From Streptomyces aureus (lineage in GTDB: Bacteria > Actinomycetota > Actinomycetes > Streptomycetales > Streptomycetaceae): a stretch of 64,000 nt of DNA. A program made the position numbers and the translations under genes. Of this stretch, positions 1 to 7,847 are shown piece after piece. The DNA lies in NCBI RefSeq assembly GCF_000725495.1, contig NZ_JNZD01000013.1, positions 124,001 through 188,000 on the forward strand. The letters run 5' to 3'. The stretch's first letter is position 1; each line of letters begins with the position of its first letter. A model generated the notes under the pieces. That model made no database searches. It saw only the letters and a program-made list of their open reading frames with translations, and had not been told where the DNA came from.

Positions 1-742
1 CCTGGACCGAGGCCACGCCCTTGCCCTTGAGGGTCCGGGCGAGGATCACGGTGGGCTGTCCGCCGGTGGAGTCCGCCTCCAGGAAGGCCTGGTCGATCGC
101 CTCCACGTCGTGGCCGTCGACCTCGACGGTGTGCCAGCCGAACGCGGCGAACCTGCGGGCGTAGGCGTCCAGGTCGTGTCCGTGGCGGGTCGGCCCGCGC
201 TGGCCCAGCCGGTTGACGTCGACGATCGCGGTGAGGTTGTCGAGGTGTTCGTAGCCCGCGTGCTCGGCGGCCTCCCACACGGAGCCCTCGGCGAGTTCGC
301 TGTCGCCGCAGAGCACGCGGACGCGGTATCCGGTGTGGTCGAGCCGCTTTCCGGCGAGCGCGATGCCGACCCCGACGGGCAGTCCCTGGCCGAGCGATCC
401 GGTGGCGGTCTCGACCCACGGGAGCCGCCGGGGCGTGGGGTGGCCCTCCAGCCTGCTGCCCGCCTTGCGGAAGGTGAGCAGCTCGGCCTCGTTCAGTGCG
501 CCGGCCGCCTTGAAGGCGGAGTACAGGAGCGGCGAGGCGTGGCCCTTGGAGAGGACGAAGCGGTCGTTGCCGGGATGCTGGGGGCGTTCGAAGTCGTACC
601 GCGTGTGGTTGGCCAGCATGACCGCCATCAGGTCGGCGGCGGACATGGACGACGTGGGGTGTCCCGAGCCCGCGGCGTCGGCGGCCCGGACGCTGTCGAC
701 GCGCAGTTGCTGGGCCAGGTCGATGAGCCGGCGAGTGTTCAT
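1..742 (-). CDS. tkt: Transketolase, N-terminal part (runs off window)
   Basis: Transfers two-carbon ketol units in the non-oxidative pentose phosphate pathway, in the cytoplasm, using thiamine diphosphate. The start is ATG at 742 after a GGAGCACC ribosome site. The 247 visible codons hold the pyrophosphate-binding half: the GSGHPTSSMSAADLM stretch near residue 26, SKGHASPLLYSA near 64, GSLGQGLPVGVGIALAGK near 116 and the GDSELAEGSVWEA motif near 145 that coordinates the cofactor metal. The gene has no stop before base 1, so it continues outside. It could be a full-length enzyme or an N-terminal subunit; sequence identity at this level suggests the full-length actinobacterial form, but that cannot be decided here. 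No partner gene is visible upstream. Confidence 0.93.
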   Translation of the reverse strand, partial: MNTRRLIDLAQQLRVDSVRAADAAGSGHPTSSMSAADLMAVMLANHTRYDFERPQHPGNDRFVLSKGHASPLLYSAFKAAGALNEAELLTFRKAGSRLEGHPTPRRLPWVETATGSLGQGLPVGVGIALAGKRLDHTGYRVRVLCGDSELAEGSVWEAAEHAGYEHLDNLTAIVDVNRLGQRGPTRHGHDLDAYARRFAAFGWHTVEVDGHDVEAIDQAFLEADSTGGQPTVILARTLKGKGVASVQ

Positions 743-952
743 GGTGCTCCTTCCGGGCATCCGGCGGAATCTGGACAGCTCGGTGCTCCGGCCTCTTCCG
801 CCCGCGCGAGAGGGGCCGGCTCCCGTCCGCCGTACGGGCCTTCCGCGTCCCCACGACCAGGGGGCCCAAACACGCGGGAAGCCCGGACACGCAGGAAACC
901 CGAAGACGGCGGCCCAGGCACGGGGGCCGGCACGAGGGGGCGGACGTACGGA

Positions 953-986
953 GGCCCGGGACGCCGGTGCATCGGCGTCCCGGGCC
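953..986 (-). terminator. Perfect 14-bp hairpin after the holin-like gene
   Basis: Arms 953-966 and 973-986 are exact reverse complements with a 6-base loop. It lies 36 bases past the stop of the holin-like gene. There is no U-tract, as is usual for actinobacterial terminators. The rest of 743-1021 shows no gene that I can support. Confidence 0.6.
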
Positions 987-1021
987 CTGTCGGTGGTCCG
1001 GGTCGGGGGTTCCGGAGCGTG

Positions 1022-1522
1022 TCACCGCGCCCGGTGCAGCCAGACCTCGGGGTCGTCGGAGGGACCCGTACCCGTACCGGCGTCGACGGCGTCGGGCGCC
1101 GCGGACGGGATCGGCGGGTAGGGCAGGCCCATGCCGCTCGGCGGGGAGGGCGGCGCGTGGGCGCCGATGACCCGGCCGGGCGGGGTGAGCGCGTCCGGGT
1201 CCGTGGTCGCCGGCCGGGGCGCGGCGGGACGGGCCATGCCCCGCAGCACGTACGCGGCGGCCCCGAGCACCGCCGCGGCGATCAGCGCCGCGGCCCAGCC
1301 GGGCAGCGCGGAGGCGAGGCCCAGGCCGAGGGCGAGGACCAGGGCTGCGCCCGCGTACAGCGCGGCGGCGCCCGAGGCGGCGTACAGCGTCGCCGTCCGG
1401 CGCTTGGCGCGGCCCTGCGTGCGCAGTTCGTCCCGCACCGTCTCGCGGGCCACCAGGGCGAGTTCGTCGGCGAGTTCTCTGTCCAGGTGCTCCAGATGTT
1501 CCAGGTGCTCGATGCGCTTCAT
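1022..1522 (-). CDS. Putative holin-superfamily / DUF1469-like membrane protein
   Basis: A 166-residue protein of unknown role. The N-terminal 45 residues are charged and helical (MKRIEHLEHLEHLDRELADE), followed by two hydrophobic segments at about residues 47-70 and 73-92 separated by a short Pro-Gly turn, then a Pro/Ala-rich cytoplasmic-type tail. This layout (short helix, two membrane helices, disordered tail) resembles the actinobacterial putative holin / DUF1469 group, which despite the name is usually not part of a phage. I chose ATG 1522; the upstream in-frame extension is low-complexity and has no ribosome site. Monocistronic, divergent from the glyoxalase-like gene at 1633. Confidence 0.6.
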   Translation of the reverse strand: MKRIEHLEHLEHLDRELADELALVARETVRDELRTQGRAKRRTATLYAASGAAALYAGAALVLALGLGLASALPGWAAALIAAAVLGAAAYVLRGMARPAAPRPATTDPDALTPPGRVIGAHAPPSPPSGMGLPYPPIPSAAPDAVDAGTGTGPSDDPEVWLHRAR

Positions 1523-1632
1523 CGTCTGCGGGTACCCGGCGAACCGGTGCCGTAACGGGCCGGGCCCCGGCCCGGGAGACGATCGTCCGAATCGATCTCC
1601 CCCGCCGTGCGCGCCCAACTAGGCTCGTCCTC

Positions 1633-1980
1633 ATGGAGATTCTGGGAGCCACGCTGCGCGTCTGCGTCGACGACCTGGAGACCGCGGTCCCCTTCTACGA
1701 ACGACTGGCGGGCGGCCCGGCGCTCCGCTTCGAGCGCGGCGGGGTGTCGGTCGCCGCGGTCGGCTGCTTCCTGCTGATGAGCGGGCCGGCGTCCGAACTC
1801 GACGTGCTGCGCAAGGTCGCGGCGACGATCGCGGTCGAGGACGTCGAGGAGACCGCCCGGGTCCTCACCGGCCTCGGAGCCCGGGTGGTCGCCGGGCCCG
1901 TGGAGACCCCCGGCGGCCGCAACCTCATCGCCGTGCACCCCGACGGCTCGGTGTACGAGTACGCGGACCGCAACGGCTGA
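1633..1980 (+). CDS. VOC (glyoxalase/bleomycin-resistance) family protein
   Basis: 115 residues forming one vicinal-oxygen-chelate domain: two beta-alpha-beta-beta-beta modules, the first starting ILGATLRVCVDDLETAVPFY and the second at the AATIAVEDVEET stretch near residue 58. The conserved C-terminal metal-side strand is present (IAVHPDGSVYEY). Members bind small molecules or metals and do lactoylglutathione lyase, dioxygenase or antibiotic-sequestering jobs; which one applies here cannot be told from sequence. The start ATG 1633 is the first in frame. Divergent from the holin-like gene with 110 bases between starts. Confidence 0.8.
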   Translation: MEILGATLRVCVDDLETAVPFYERLAGGPALRFERGGVSVAAVGCFLLMSGPASELDVLRKVAATIAVEDVEETARVLTGLGARVVAGPVETPGGRNLIAVHPDGSVYEYADRNG

Positions 1981-2067
1981 GGCGGCACCCGGCCCGGACC
2001 GCGACCGGTCCCGGCGCCGGGCGGGGCATCGCGACCGGTCCCGGTGCCCCGCCCGGCGGCGGACGGT

Positions 2068-4044
2068 TCAGGGCGTGGAAGGCGGCCGCATGCGGAAGTC
2101 GTAGCGTGCCGGAAGCGGGTCGTCGCCGAGCCGGGACCAGAGCCGGTCGACGCTCTCCGCCCCCTCGCGCAGGTCGGCGACCTCGAAGCCCGCGTCGAAG
2201 ACGGCCCGCGCGTCCTCTCGGCGGCCCTCGGCGAGCAGCAGTTCGGCCTCGACTAGACGGAACCGGCCGCGCTCCCGGGTCGCCGGGTGCAGCCGCTCCC
2301 ACACCGAACGCGCCTGCGCGGGACGCCGGACCCGCAGCAGCGCCTCGACGGCCTCGCGGCCGAGCGCGGCGCTCGCCGCGGTCCACCGCTGTCCGTCGTC
2401 GCGCCGCTCCCGGCACAGGTCGTCGAAGGCCTCGGCGTAGCGGTCCGCGGCGCGCTCGTCGTTGCCGGTCTCCTGGTCGGCGACGGCGAGGCAGCGCAGC
2501 AACGGCCAGAGGGACGGGGCCAGTCCGAGCGCCCGCTCCCAGCTCCGCACGGCCTGGGCCACGTCCCCGGCGTGCCACTGGGCGACGCCGAGGTGGTACT
2601 CGGTGACGGGGGACGCGGGCGCGGTCTCCAGCATGTCGCGCCAGTGCGGGGCCACCAGTGTCTCCCCGGGCGGGCTGACCCGCCGGGGCTCGGGGAACGC
2701 GCCGGAGCGCAGCAGTTCCCGCCAGGGTTCCTGCTCGTCGCCGAGCGTGCTCTCGTCGAAGGGCGTGCCGGGCAGTTTGTGCGCGGCGCGCAGCACCTCG
2801 AGCGCTCCCCAGCCGGATCCTGCGGCGAGGACCTCGCCGGGCGCGGTGTCGGCGTGCGGCAGCCAGGCGGCGTACGCGGCGTCGACCGTGTCCCGGGAGA
2901 GGACGCTCTCCAGCCGCGCCTCGGTCTCCGCCCGCGCGGCCTCCCAGTCGCTCCCGTGCGCGCGGTCCGCGCTCACGGTCAGCGGCCCGTACGCCTCCAG
3001 CCAGGAGACCTCGCTCTCGGCCTCCAGCGGTACGTGTTCGAGCTGGGTGCGGGCGAGCCCGGCCTGGATCTCGCAGTACCCGCCGGTCCCGGGCTCGGTG
3101 AGCCATTCCTGCCAGCGCCGTCCGCCGGGTCCCGAGCCCCAGACGAACAGCTTGCGCCCGCGCAGGGCGTCGGTGGACGTCTGGACCAGGCCCTCCCCCG
3201 TGTCGTCGACGGCGGCGATCCAGCGGCGCCGCCCGTCCTCGACCTCGTAGAAGTAGTCGGCGGGGAAGGTGTTGTTCAGCGGGTACGTCCGGTCGGTCCC
3301 GTCGTACGCCGGCACGGGCACCCGGCGCAGCCGCCGCTCGTAGCCGAAGTGCCAGGCCTCCTCGGCCGGGGCGATCACCCTGCGCTCCTCGGGGACCGCG
3401 ATGTTGGACCACCAGTACAGCGGGGCGGGCCGCTCGTGCGGGTTGCGGACGCGGACGCCGACGTACAGGAAGTCGGAGCCGTCGGGCAGCCACAGGTCGA
3501 CCTGGAAGGGGAGGTCGCGCAGGCGCTCCCACTCCCACAGGCGCAGCATCTCGCCGCCGTCCGGGGCGGGGACGCGGGCGGCGTGGACGGGGGCGCACGA
3601 CAGGGTGGTGTGCCCGGTGGCGCCGATGTTCCACTCGATGCCGCCGGAGAACCAGGCGCCGTTGAGGGCGAAGCAGGCCGGCTGGAGCACCGGGTTGGTG
3701 TAGAGCAGTTCCCGCGCGGTGGGCTTGTGGAAGAGGGAGACGACACGGCCGCCGTAGCCGGGCAGCACGGTGGCGCGGAGCCGGTCGTTCTCGATCACTA
3801 TCGTGTCGAGTTCACGCGGCGCGCGTTCTCGGCCGTACCCGTCCCGTATGCGCTCCGGCAGCACGCTGCGCAGCGGCTCGTACCCGATCTGCCGGGCCAT
3901 GTCGCCCGGCAGACCGACGCGGTCGCGGTCGTCGATACGGTGCATCTCGTCGAGGGTCCGCAGGGGAGGCAGCGGGTTGCTCGGGCCCAGTTCCGCCGTG
4001 GGAAGGGCCAGTACGTCACGTCGGATCGTCGTCACGATGACCAT
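2068..4044 (-). CDS. DUF5107 domain protein with C-terminal TPR-type repeats
   Basis: About 658 residues. The N-terminal two thirds (roughly residues 60-330) resemble the galactose-mutarotase-like DUF5107 fold: VLPGYGGRVVSLFHKPT, WFSGGIEWNIGATGHT and YWWSNIAVPEE are typical strand segments of such beta-sandwiches. The C-terminal third (about 450-640) is helical with TPR-like pairs (VAQWHAGDVAQAVRSWERAL, ADRYAEAFDDL). Family members are found with carbohydrate genes in actinobacteria and are presumed sugar-binding or sugar-processing; no catalytic residue can be assigned. The start is ATG 4044, or GTG 4035 in the same frame; both lie in or at the edge of a perfect 25-bp palindrome, so expression is probably controlled at this point. 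Ends 88 bases from the glyoxalase-like gene, tail to tail. Confidence 0.8.
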   Translation of the reverse strand: MVIVTTIRRDVLALPTAELGPSNPLPPLRTLDEMHRIDDRDRVGLPGDMARQIGYEPLRSVLPERIRDGYGRERAPRELDTIVIENDRLRATVLPGYGGRVVSLFHKPTARELLYTNPVLQPACFALNGAWFSGGIEWNIGATGHTTLSCAPVHAARVPAPDGGEMLRLWEWERLRDLPFQVDLWLPDGSDFLYVGVRVRNPHERPAPLYWWSNIAVPEERRVIAPAEEAWHFGYERRLRRVPVPAYDGTDRTYPLNNTFPADYFYEVEDGRRRWIAAVDDTGEGLVQTSTDALRGRKLFVWGSGPGGRRWQEWLTEPGTGGYCEIQAGLARTQLEHVPLEAESEVSWLEAYGPLTVSADRAHGSDWEAARAETEARLESVLSRDTVDAAYAAWLPHADTAPGEVLAAGSGWGALEVLRAAHKLPGTPFDESTLGDEQEPWRELLRSGAFPEPRRVSPPGETLVAPHWRDMLETAPASPVTEYHLGVAQWHAGDVAQAVRSWERALGLAPSLWPLLRCLAVADQETGNDERAADRYAEAFDDLCRERRDDGQRWTAASAALGREAVEALLRVRRPAQARSVWERLHPATRERGRFRLVEAELLLAEGRREDARAVFDAGFEVADLREGAESVDRLWSRLGDDPLPARYDFRMRPPSTP

Positions 4045-4059
4045 GGAACATGGTCATCG
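4035..4059. promoter_or_regulatory. Perfect 25-bp palindrome over the DUF5107 start codon
   Basis: CGATGACCATG at 4035-4045, spacer gaa, CATGGTCATCG at 4049-4059: 11-bp arms with no mismatch. It covers the ATG at 4044 and adjoins the alternative GTG at 4035. Candidate operator for a dimeric repressor, or a hairpin hiding the start in mRNA. No regulator gene lies next to it. Confidence 0.55.
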
Positions 4060-4131
4060 GCGTGCTGACCAGGGTGTCCGCCCGACAGAATCGGGTCAGG
4101 ATTGCGCAAAGGCCTTCCCGCCCTCCCCCCG

Positions 4132-4191
4132 GGACGCACGGGCCCCTTACGCGGGACGGACGTCCCCTCCCCGCAGGACGCACGGGCCCCT
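4132..4191. repeat. Two 16-bp direct repeats, 44 bp apart
   Basis: GGACGCACGGGCCCCT occurs at 4132-4147 and again, exact, at 4176-4191. They lie in the gap between the DUF5107 start and the end of the GNAT gene. Possibly twin protein-binding sites or a chance duplication. Confidence 0.5.
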
Positions 4192-4209
4192 CCAGCACCC
4201 CGCCCCGCG

Positions 4210-4758
4210 TCAGCCGGACGCGACCATCTCCGAGGTGATCGCCCACCGTTCGTGGTCCCGCCAGGCACCGTCGATGTGGATGAAGGCCGGCGAGAAGCCC
4301 TCCAGCCGGAAGCCGCACTTGCGCGCCAGCGCGATGGACCCCGTGTTGCCGGGCTGCGCGTTGATTTCCAGCCGGTGCAGGCCCAACTCCCCGAAGGCGT
4401 ACCGCACGACGAGGCCGAGCCCCTCGGTCATCAGGCCGCGCCCCGCCGCGTGCGCGAAGGCGCCGTAGCCGAGGGCACCGCACAGGAAGCCGCCCATGAC
4501 GATGTTGTTGATGTTGATGAAACCGGCGATCCCGCCGCCCTCGCGCTCACAGACGAGGAACCCGGCCTTGGTCGGGTCCTCGATGAGCCGCCCGGCGTAG
4601 GCGGCGTACGCGGCGAGGTCGGCGGGCGGGAAGAGCCAGGGCCGGTGCAGGCTCCGGCTCTCCCTCGCGCGAGCGGTGAACTCCGGGCCGTCCTCGAGGG
4701 TGAACCGGCGGATTCCCACGCGGGGGCCTTCGGCGAGCAGGTCGATCTTCTCGGGCAC
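4210..4758 (-). CDS. GNAT N-acetyltransferase, RimJ/RimL type
   Basis: 182 residues. RimJ/RimL-like acetyltransferases move acetyl from acetyl-CoA to an alpha-amino group of a protein or small molecule. Visible are the N-terminal RRFTLEDGPEF strand-helix, the GALGYGAFAHAAGRGLMTEGL segment that supplies the pyrophosphate-binding loop near residue 100, and the HRLEINAQPGNTGSIALARKCGF segment typical of the RimL subgroup. GTG 4758 is the start. It begins 48 bases after the LD-carboxypeptidase ends, on the same strand, so it is the likely last gene of the peptidase operon. That position suggests a peptide or amino-acid conjugate as substrate, which is inference. Confidence 0.82.
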   Translation of the reverse strand: MPEKIDLLAEGPRVGIRRFTLEDGPEFTARARESRSLHRPWLFPPADLAAYAAYAGRLIEDPTKAGFLVCEREGGGIAGFININNIVMGGFLCGALGYGAFAHAAGRGLMTEGLGLVVRYAFGELGLHRLEINAQPGNTGSIALARKCGFRLEGFSPAFIHIDGAWRDHERWAITSEMVASG

Positions 4759-4806
4759 CCGGTCACCCTACGCGAGCACGGACCGCCCCGGCGTCCTCCC
4801 GAGGGG

Positions 4807-5754
4807 TCACAGCAGCGCGGGCTCCTCCAGGGTCAGGGTCCCCGCGTCGGCGTCGAGTTCGGCGCGGACACCGAACGGCATCGTCAGCGACCCCTCGGCG
4901 TGGCCGAATCCGAAGTGCTCGACGACCGGAACGCCGAGCGGGCCGAGCCGGTCGGCGAACACCGAGCGCAGCCGCTCGTAGGGTCCGCAGTCCACCCACG
5001 AGCCGAGCGCGATGCCGGCGACACCGTCGAGCCAGCCGCTGCGCAGCAGTTGCGTCAGGATGCGGTCCAGCCGGTAGGCCTCCTCACCGATGTCCTCGAT
5101 CAGCAGCAGTCCGCCCCGGGCGCCGGCGCGGGCACCCGGTGTGCCGAGTTCGGCGGCCAGCAGGCTGGCGCAGCCGCCGAGCGTGACCCCGGTGGCCTTC
5201 CCGGGCACGAGCGCGACGGCCTCGCCGGAGGCTATGGTCCGCACCGACTCGGGTTCGAGGAGGGTGGCCCGCAGATGCTCCTGGGACCGCTCGTTCTTCA
5301 GGAAGTCGACCGCCGCGACCATCGGGCCGTGCAGGGTCGCCAGGCCCATCCGCGTGGCGAACGCCTCGTGCAGTGCGGTGATGTCGCTGAAGCCGACGAA
5401 GACCTTGGGGCCGGCCGCCCGGACGGCGTCCCAGTCGAGCAGGTCGATCATGCGCTGGGCGCCGTAACCGCCGCGGGCGCACAGCACCGCGGACACGTCC
5501 GGGTCGCACCAGGCCGCCTGGAAGTCGGCGGCCCGGTCCGCGTCCGTCCCCGCCAGGTAGTCGAACTCGCCGTGCCGGTCCAGGACGTGGGGCGCCACGA
5601 CCGGGTCGAGGCCCCAGCCGCGCAGGATGTCGAGGCCGGCCTGGAGCCGTTCCTCGGGGACGGGCCCGCTGGGCGCGACGACCGCGACCCTGGCCCCGGC
5701 GGCGAGTCGCGCGGGCCTGGTCAGTGCGGGGATCGGTGCGGTCGTACGGGTCAC
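4807..5754 (-). CDS. LD-carboxypeptidase / MccF-like peptidase (family S66)
   Basis: 315 residues. S66 enzymes cut the L,D bond before the terminal D-Ala of murein tetrapeptides in the cytoplasm (LdcA), or release amino acids from peptidyl-nucleotide antibiotics (MccF). The catalytic triad is readable: Ser123 in GFSDITALH, Glu220 in LLIEDIGEE and His285 in GFGHAEGS. The RGGYGAQR stretch at 94-101 is also typical. I chose GTG 5754 because GGAG sits just upstream; the longer in-frame extension is Pro-rich and has no such site. The 110-base gap to the S9 gene holds nothing else. Context with D-aminopeptidase and other peptidases favours muropeptide recycling; an antibiotic-detoxifying role is possible because a GNAT follows. 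Confidence 0.9.
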   Translation of the reverse strand: MTRTTAPIPALTRPARLAAGARVAVVAPSGPVPEERLQAGLDILRGWGLDPVVAPHVLDRHGEFDYLAGTDADRAADFQAAWCDPDVSAVLCARGGYGAQRMIDLLDWDAVRAAGPKVFVGFSDITALHEAFATRMGLATLHGPMVAAVDFLKNERSQEHLRATLLEPESVRTIASGEAVALVPGKATGVTLGGCASLLAAELGTPGARAGARGGLLLIEDIGEEAYRLDRILTQLLRSGWLDGVAGIALGSWVDCGPYERLRSVFADRLGPLGVPVVEHFGFGHAEGSLTMPFGVRAELDADAGTLTLEEPALL

Positions 5755-5863
5755 TCGTGGTGCTCCAGTCGTCGGTGGTTCGGGGTCGGACGGTGCCGCC
5801 GGGATGCCGGGTGGTTCGGAGGCCGGCGGCCCGGGGCGCGGGGGCACCGGGCGGCCGGCCGCC

Positions 5864-7837
5864 TCACTTGGACAGCTCCAGCGTCGGGACACCGGGTGGG
5901 TTCAGTCCGAAGACCTGCGCGTACAGCGAGAGTTCGGACTCCAGGGCGCGCTCCATCGTCTCGGCGCGGCGGAAGCCGTGCCCTTCTCCCTCGAAGGCGA
6001 TGTAGGCGTGCGGGACCCGGCGGCCCTGCTCCTCGATGCGGGCCAGGAAGCGTTCGCACTGAGCGGGCGGGCAGACGGCGTCGTCGAGCCCCTGGAGCAG
6101 CAGGAACGGCGCGGTGATCCGGTCGGCGTGCGTGGACGGCGACCGCTGGGTGTACCGGGCCGGTACCTCGGCGATCGGGCCGACGAGCGACTCCAGGTAC
6201 TGCGACTCGAAGTCGTGCGTCTCGCCCGTCGCCCATTCGGTGAGGTCGATCACCGGATAGAGGATCGTGCCGCAGGCGTAGACGTCGGTCGTGGCCAGGG
6301 AGGCGGCCGTGGTCCAGCCTCCCGCGCTGCCGCCCCGGATGGCGAGCCGGCGCCGGTCGGCGGTGCCCTCGTCGGCGAGCGCGAGCGCGACGGCGGCACA
6401 GTCCTCGACGTCGACGACACCCCACTGTTCGCGCAGGAGGTTGCGGTACTCCCGTCCGTGACCGGTCGAACCGCCGTAGTTGACCTCGGCCACCCCGATG
6501 CCCCGGGAGGTGAAGTAGGCGATCTCCAGGTCGAGTACGAGGGGTGACCTGCTGGTGGGGCCGCCGTGGACCCATAGGACGTAGGGCGGCGGTTCGTCGG
6601 CGGGGCCGACGTGGCCGGGATGGTGCGGCGGGTAGATGTGCGCGTGGACCTCGCGTCCGGCGGGTCCCTCGAACGTACGGATCTGGGGTTCCGGGTAGTA
6701 CGCGGGGTCGACCGGGTCGTCGTGCGCGGCGCCGATCACCCGGGCGCGCCCGGTGCGGGCGTCCAGTTCGACGACCTCGTGGGCGCTGCGGGGGCTGGCC
6801 CCGACGCCCACGACCCGGCTGCCGTGCGCGGCGAGGGTCGCCGCGAACTCGGTCCAGGGGCCGGCCGTGTCGACGACCTCACCGGTCTCCGGGTCCAGGA
6901 TGCCGAGCGCGGTGGAGCCCCGTCCGTGCACGACGGCGACCAGGCCGCTCTCCAGCGGGGCGAACCAGCGGAGTCCGACCTTCCAGAGCGGGCCGCCGAA
7001 CTCCTCCTCACGCGGACACAGGGCGATCGCCTCGCCGTCGCCGCCGAGGCGGTGGAGGTTCCACCAGCCGTCGCGGTCGCTGACGTGGAGCAGGGTGCCG
7101 TCGGCGGCCCAGTCGGCCTGGGCCACGGACTCCTCCGGGCCGCCCGCGACCGTCCGCGGAGCGGTGAGCGCGCCGTCGGCGGTGACGTCCGCGAGGATCA
7201 CCTCGGTGCCGTCCCACGGCATCCTCGGGTGGTCCCAGGCGAGCCAGGCCGCCTGCCGTCCGTCGGGCGAGATCCGGGGCCCGGTGACGAACCGGTGCCG
7301 TCCGTCGGACAGTTCGCGCACGGCGTCCCGGTCCCCCGCCGCCGATCCGTCCAGCGGCACCGCGACGAGCGCCCGGCGCAGGTCGGTGGGCCCGTCCCCG
7401 GTGAACTCCTCCATGACGCACCAGACCTCACCGCGCTCCGGCCGGATCTGCGGGTCCACCCAGCGCAGCCCGCCGCCGACCTCCGAGCGGGGGGTCAAGG
7501 GGCTCGGTTCGCCTCCGGGTTCCCAGCGGTACAGCCGCTGGTCGGCGAAGTCGACGAAGACGACCAGCGGTCCCTCGGGGCGCATGATCCCCGCCCAGGG
7601 GCTGCCGCCGTACTCCATGACACGGCTGCGGACGTTCCAAGGGGCCGGGAGCACCGGTTCCTCGGTGCCGTCCGCGGTGCGCCGCACCAGGGTGCGGCGC
7701 CCTCCCTCGGCGGGCCGGGGCTCGGTCCACCAGGCCTCGTCGCCGACGAAGCCGACGAACTCGGGGCTGCCGTCGTGCGCGGCGGCGAGCCTCGCGCCGA
7801 TCGGCGAGGGCCATGAGCCGTATGGCGTGGTCTGCAT
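5864..7837 (-). CDS. S9-family (prolyl-oligopeptidase type) serine peptidase
   Basis: 657 residues. The N-terminal part to about residue 400 is a WD/beta-propeller-like gate (repeated strand motifs such as GRQAAWLAWDHPRMPWDG), followed by an alpha/beta hydrolase peptidase domain. The nucleophile is Ser504 in the GGSAGGW elbow, with probable Asp586 in LLLQGLDDAV and His620 in EGEGHGF. There is no signal peptide, so it acts on short peptides in the cytoplasm. ATG 7837 is preceded by a G-rich ribosome site. It is 10 bases downstream of the M20 stop, which implies co-transcription. Length and architecture are normal for acylaminoacyl/oligopeptidase members. Confidence 0.9.
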   Translation of the reverse strand: MQTTPYGSWPSPIGARLAAAHDGSPEFVGFVGDEAWWTEPRPAEGGRRTLVRRTADGTEEPVLPAPWNVRSRVMEYGGSPWAGIMRPEGPLVVFVDFADQRLYRWEPGGEPSPLTPRSEVGGGLRWVDPQIRPERGEVWCVMEEFTGDGPTDLRRALVAVPLDGSAAGDRDAVRELSDGRHRFVTGPRISPDGRQAAWLAWDHPRMPWDGTEVILADVTADGALTAPRTVAGGPEESVAQADWAADGTLLHVSDRDGWWNLHRLGGDGEAIALCPREEEFGGPLWKVGLRWFAPLESGLVAVVHGRGSTALGILDPETGEVVDTAGPWTEFAATLAAHGSRVVGVGASPRSAHEVVELDARTGRARVIGAAHDDPVDPAYYPEPQIRTFEGPAGREVHAHIYPPHHPGHVGPADEPPPYVLWVHGGPTSRSPLVLDLEIAYFTSRGIGVAEVNYGGSTGHGREYRNLLREQWGVVDVEDCAAVALALADEGTADRRRLAIRGGSAGGWTTAASLATTDVYACGTILYPVIDLTEWATGETHDFESQYLESLVGPIAEVPARYTQRSPSTHADRITAPFLLLQGLDDAVCPPAQCERFLARIEEQGRRVPHAYIAFEGEGHGFRRAETMERALESELSLYAQVFGLNPPGVPTLELSK

Positions 7838-7847
7838 CTCGTCCCCC

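Noticed and set aside
1022..1522. Holin-like gene as evidence of a prophage
   Set aside because: No other phage gene is near; this family is normal chromosomal content in actinobacteria.
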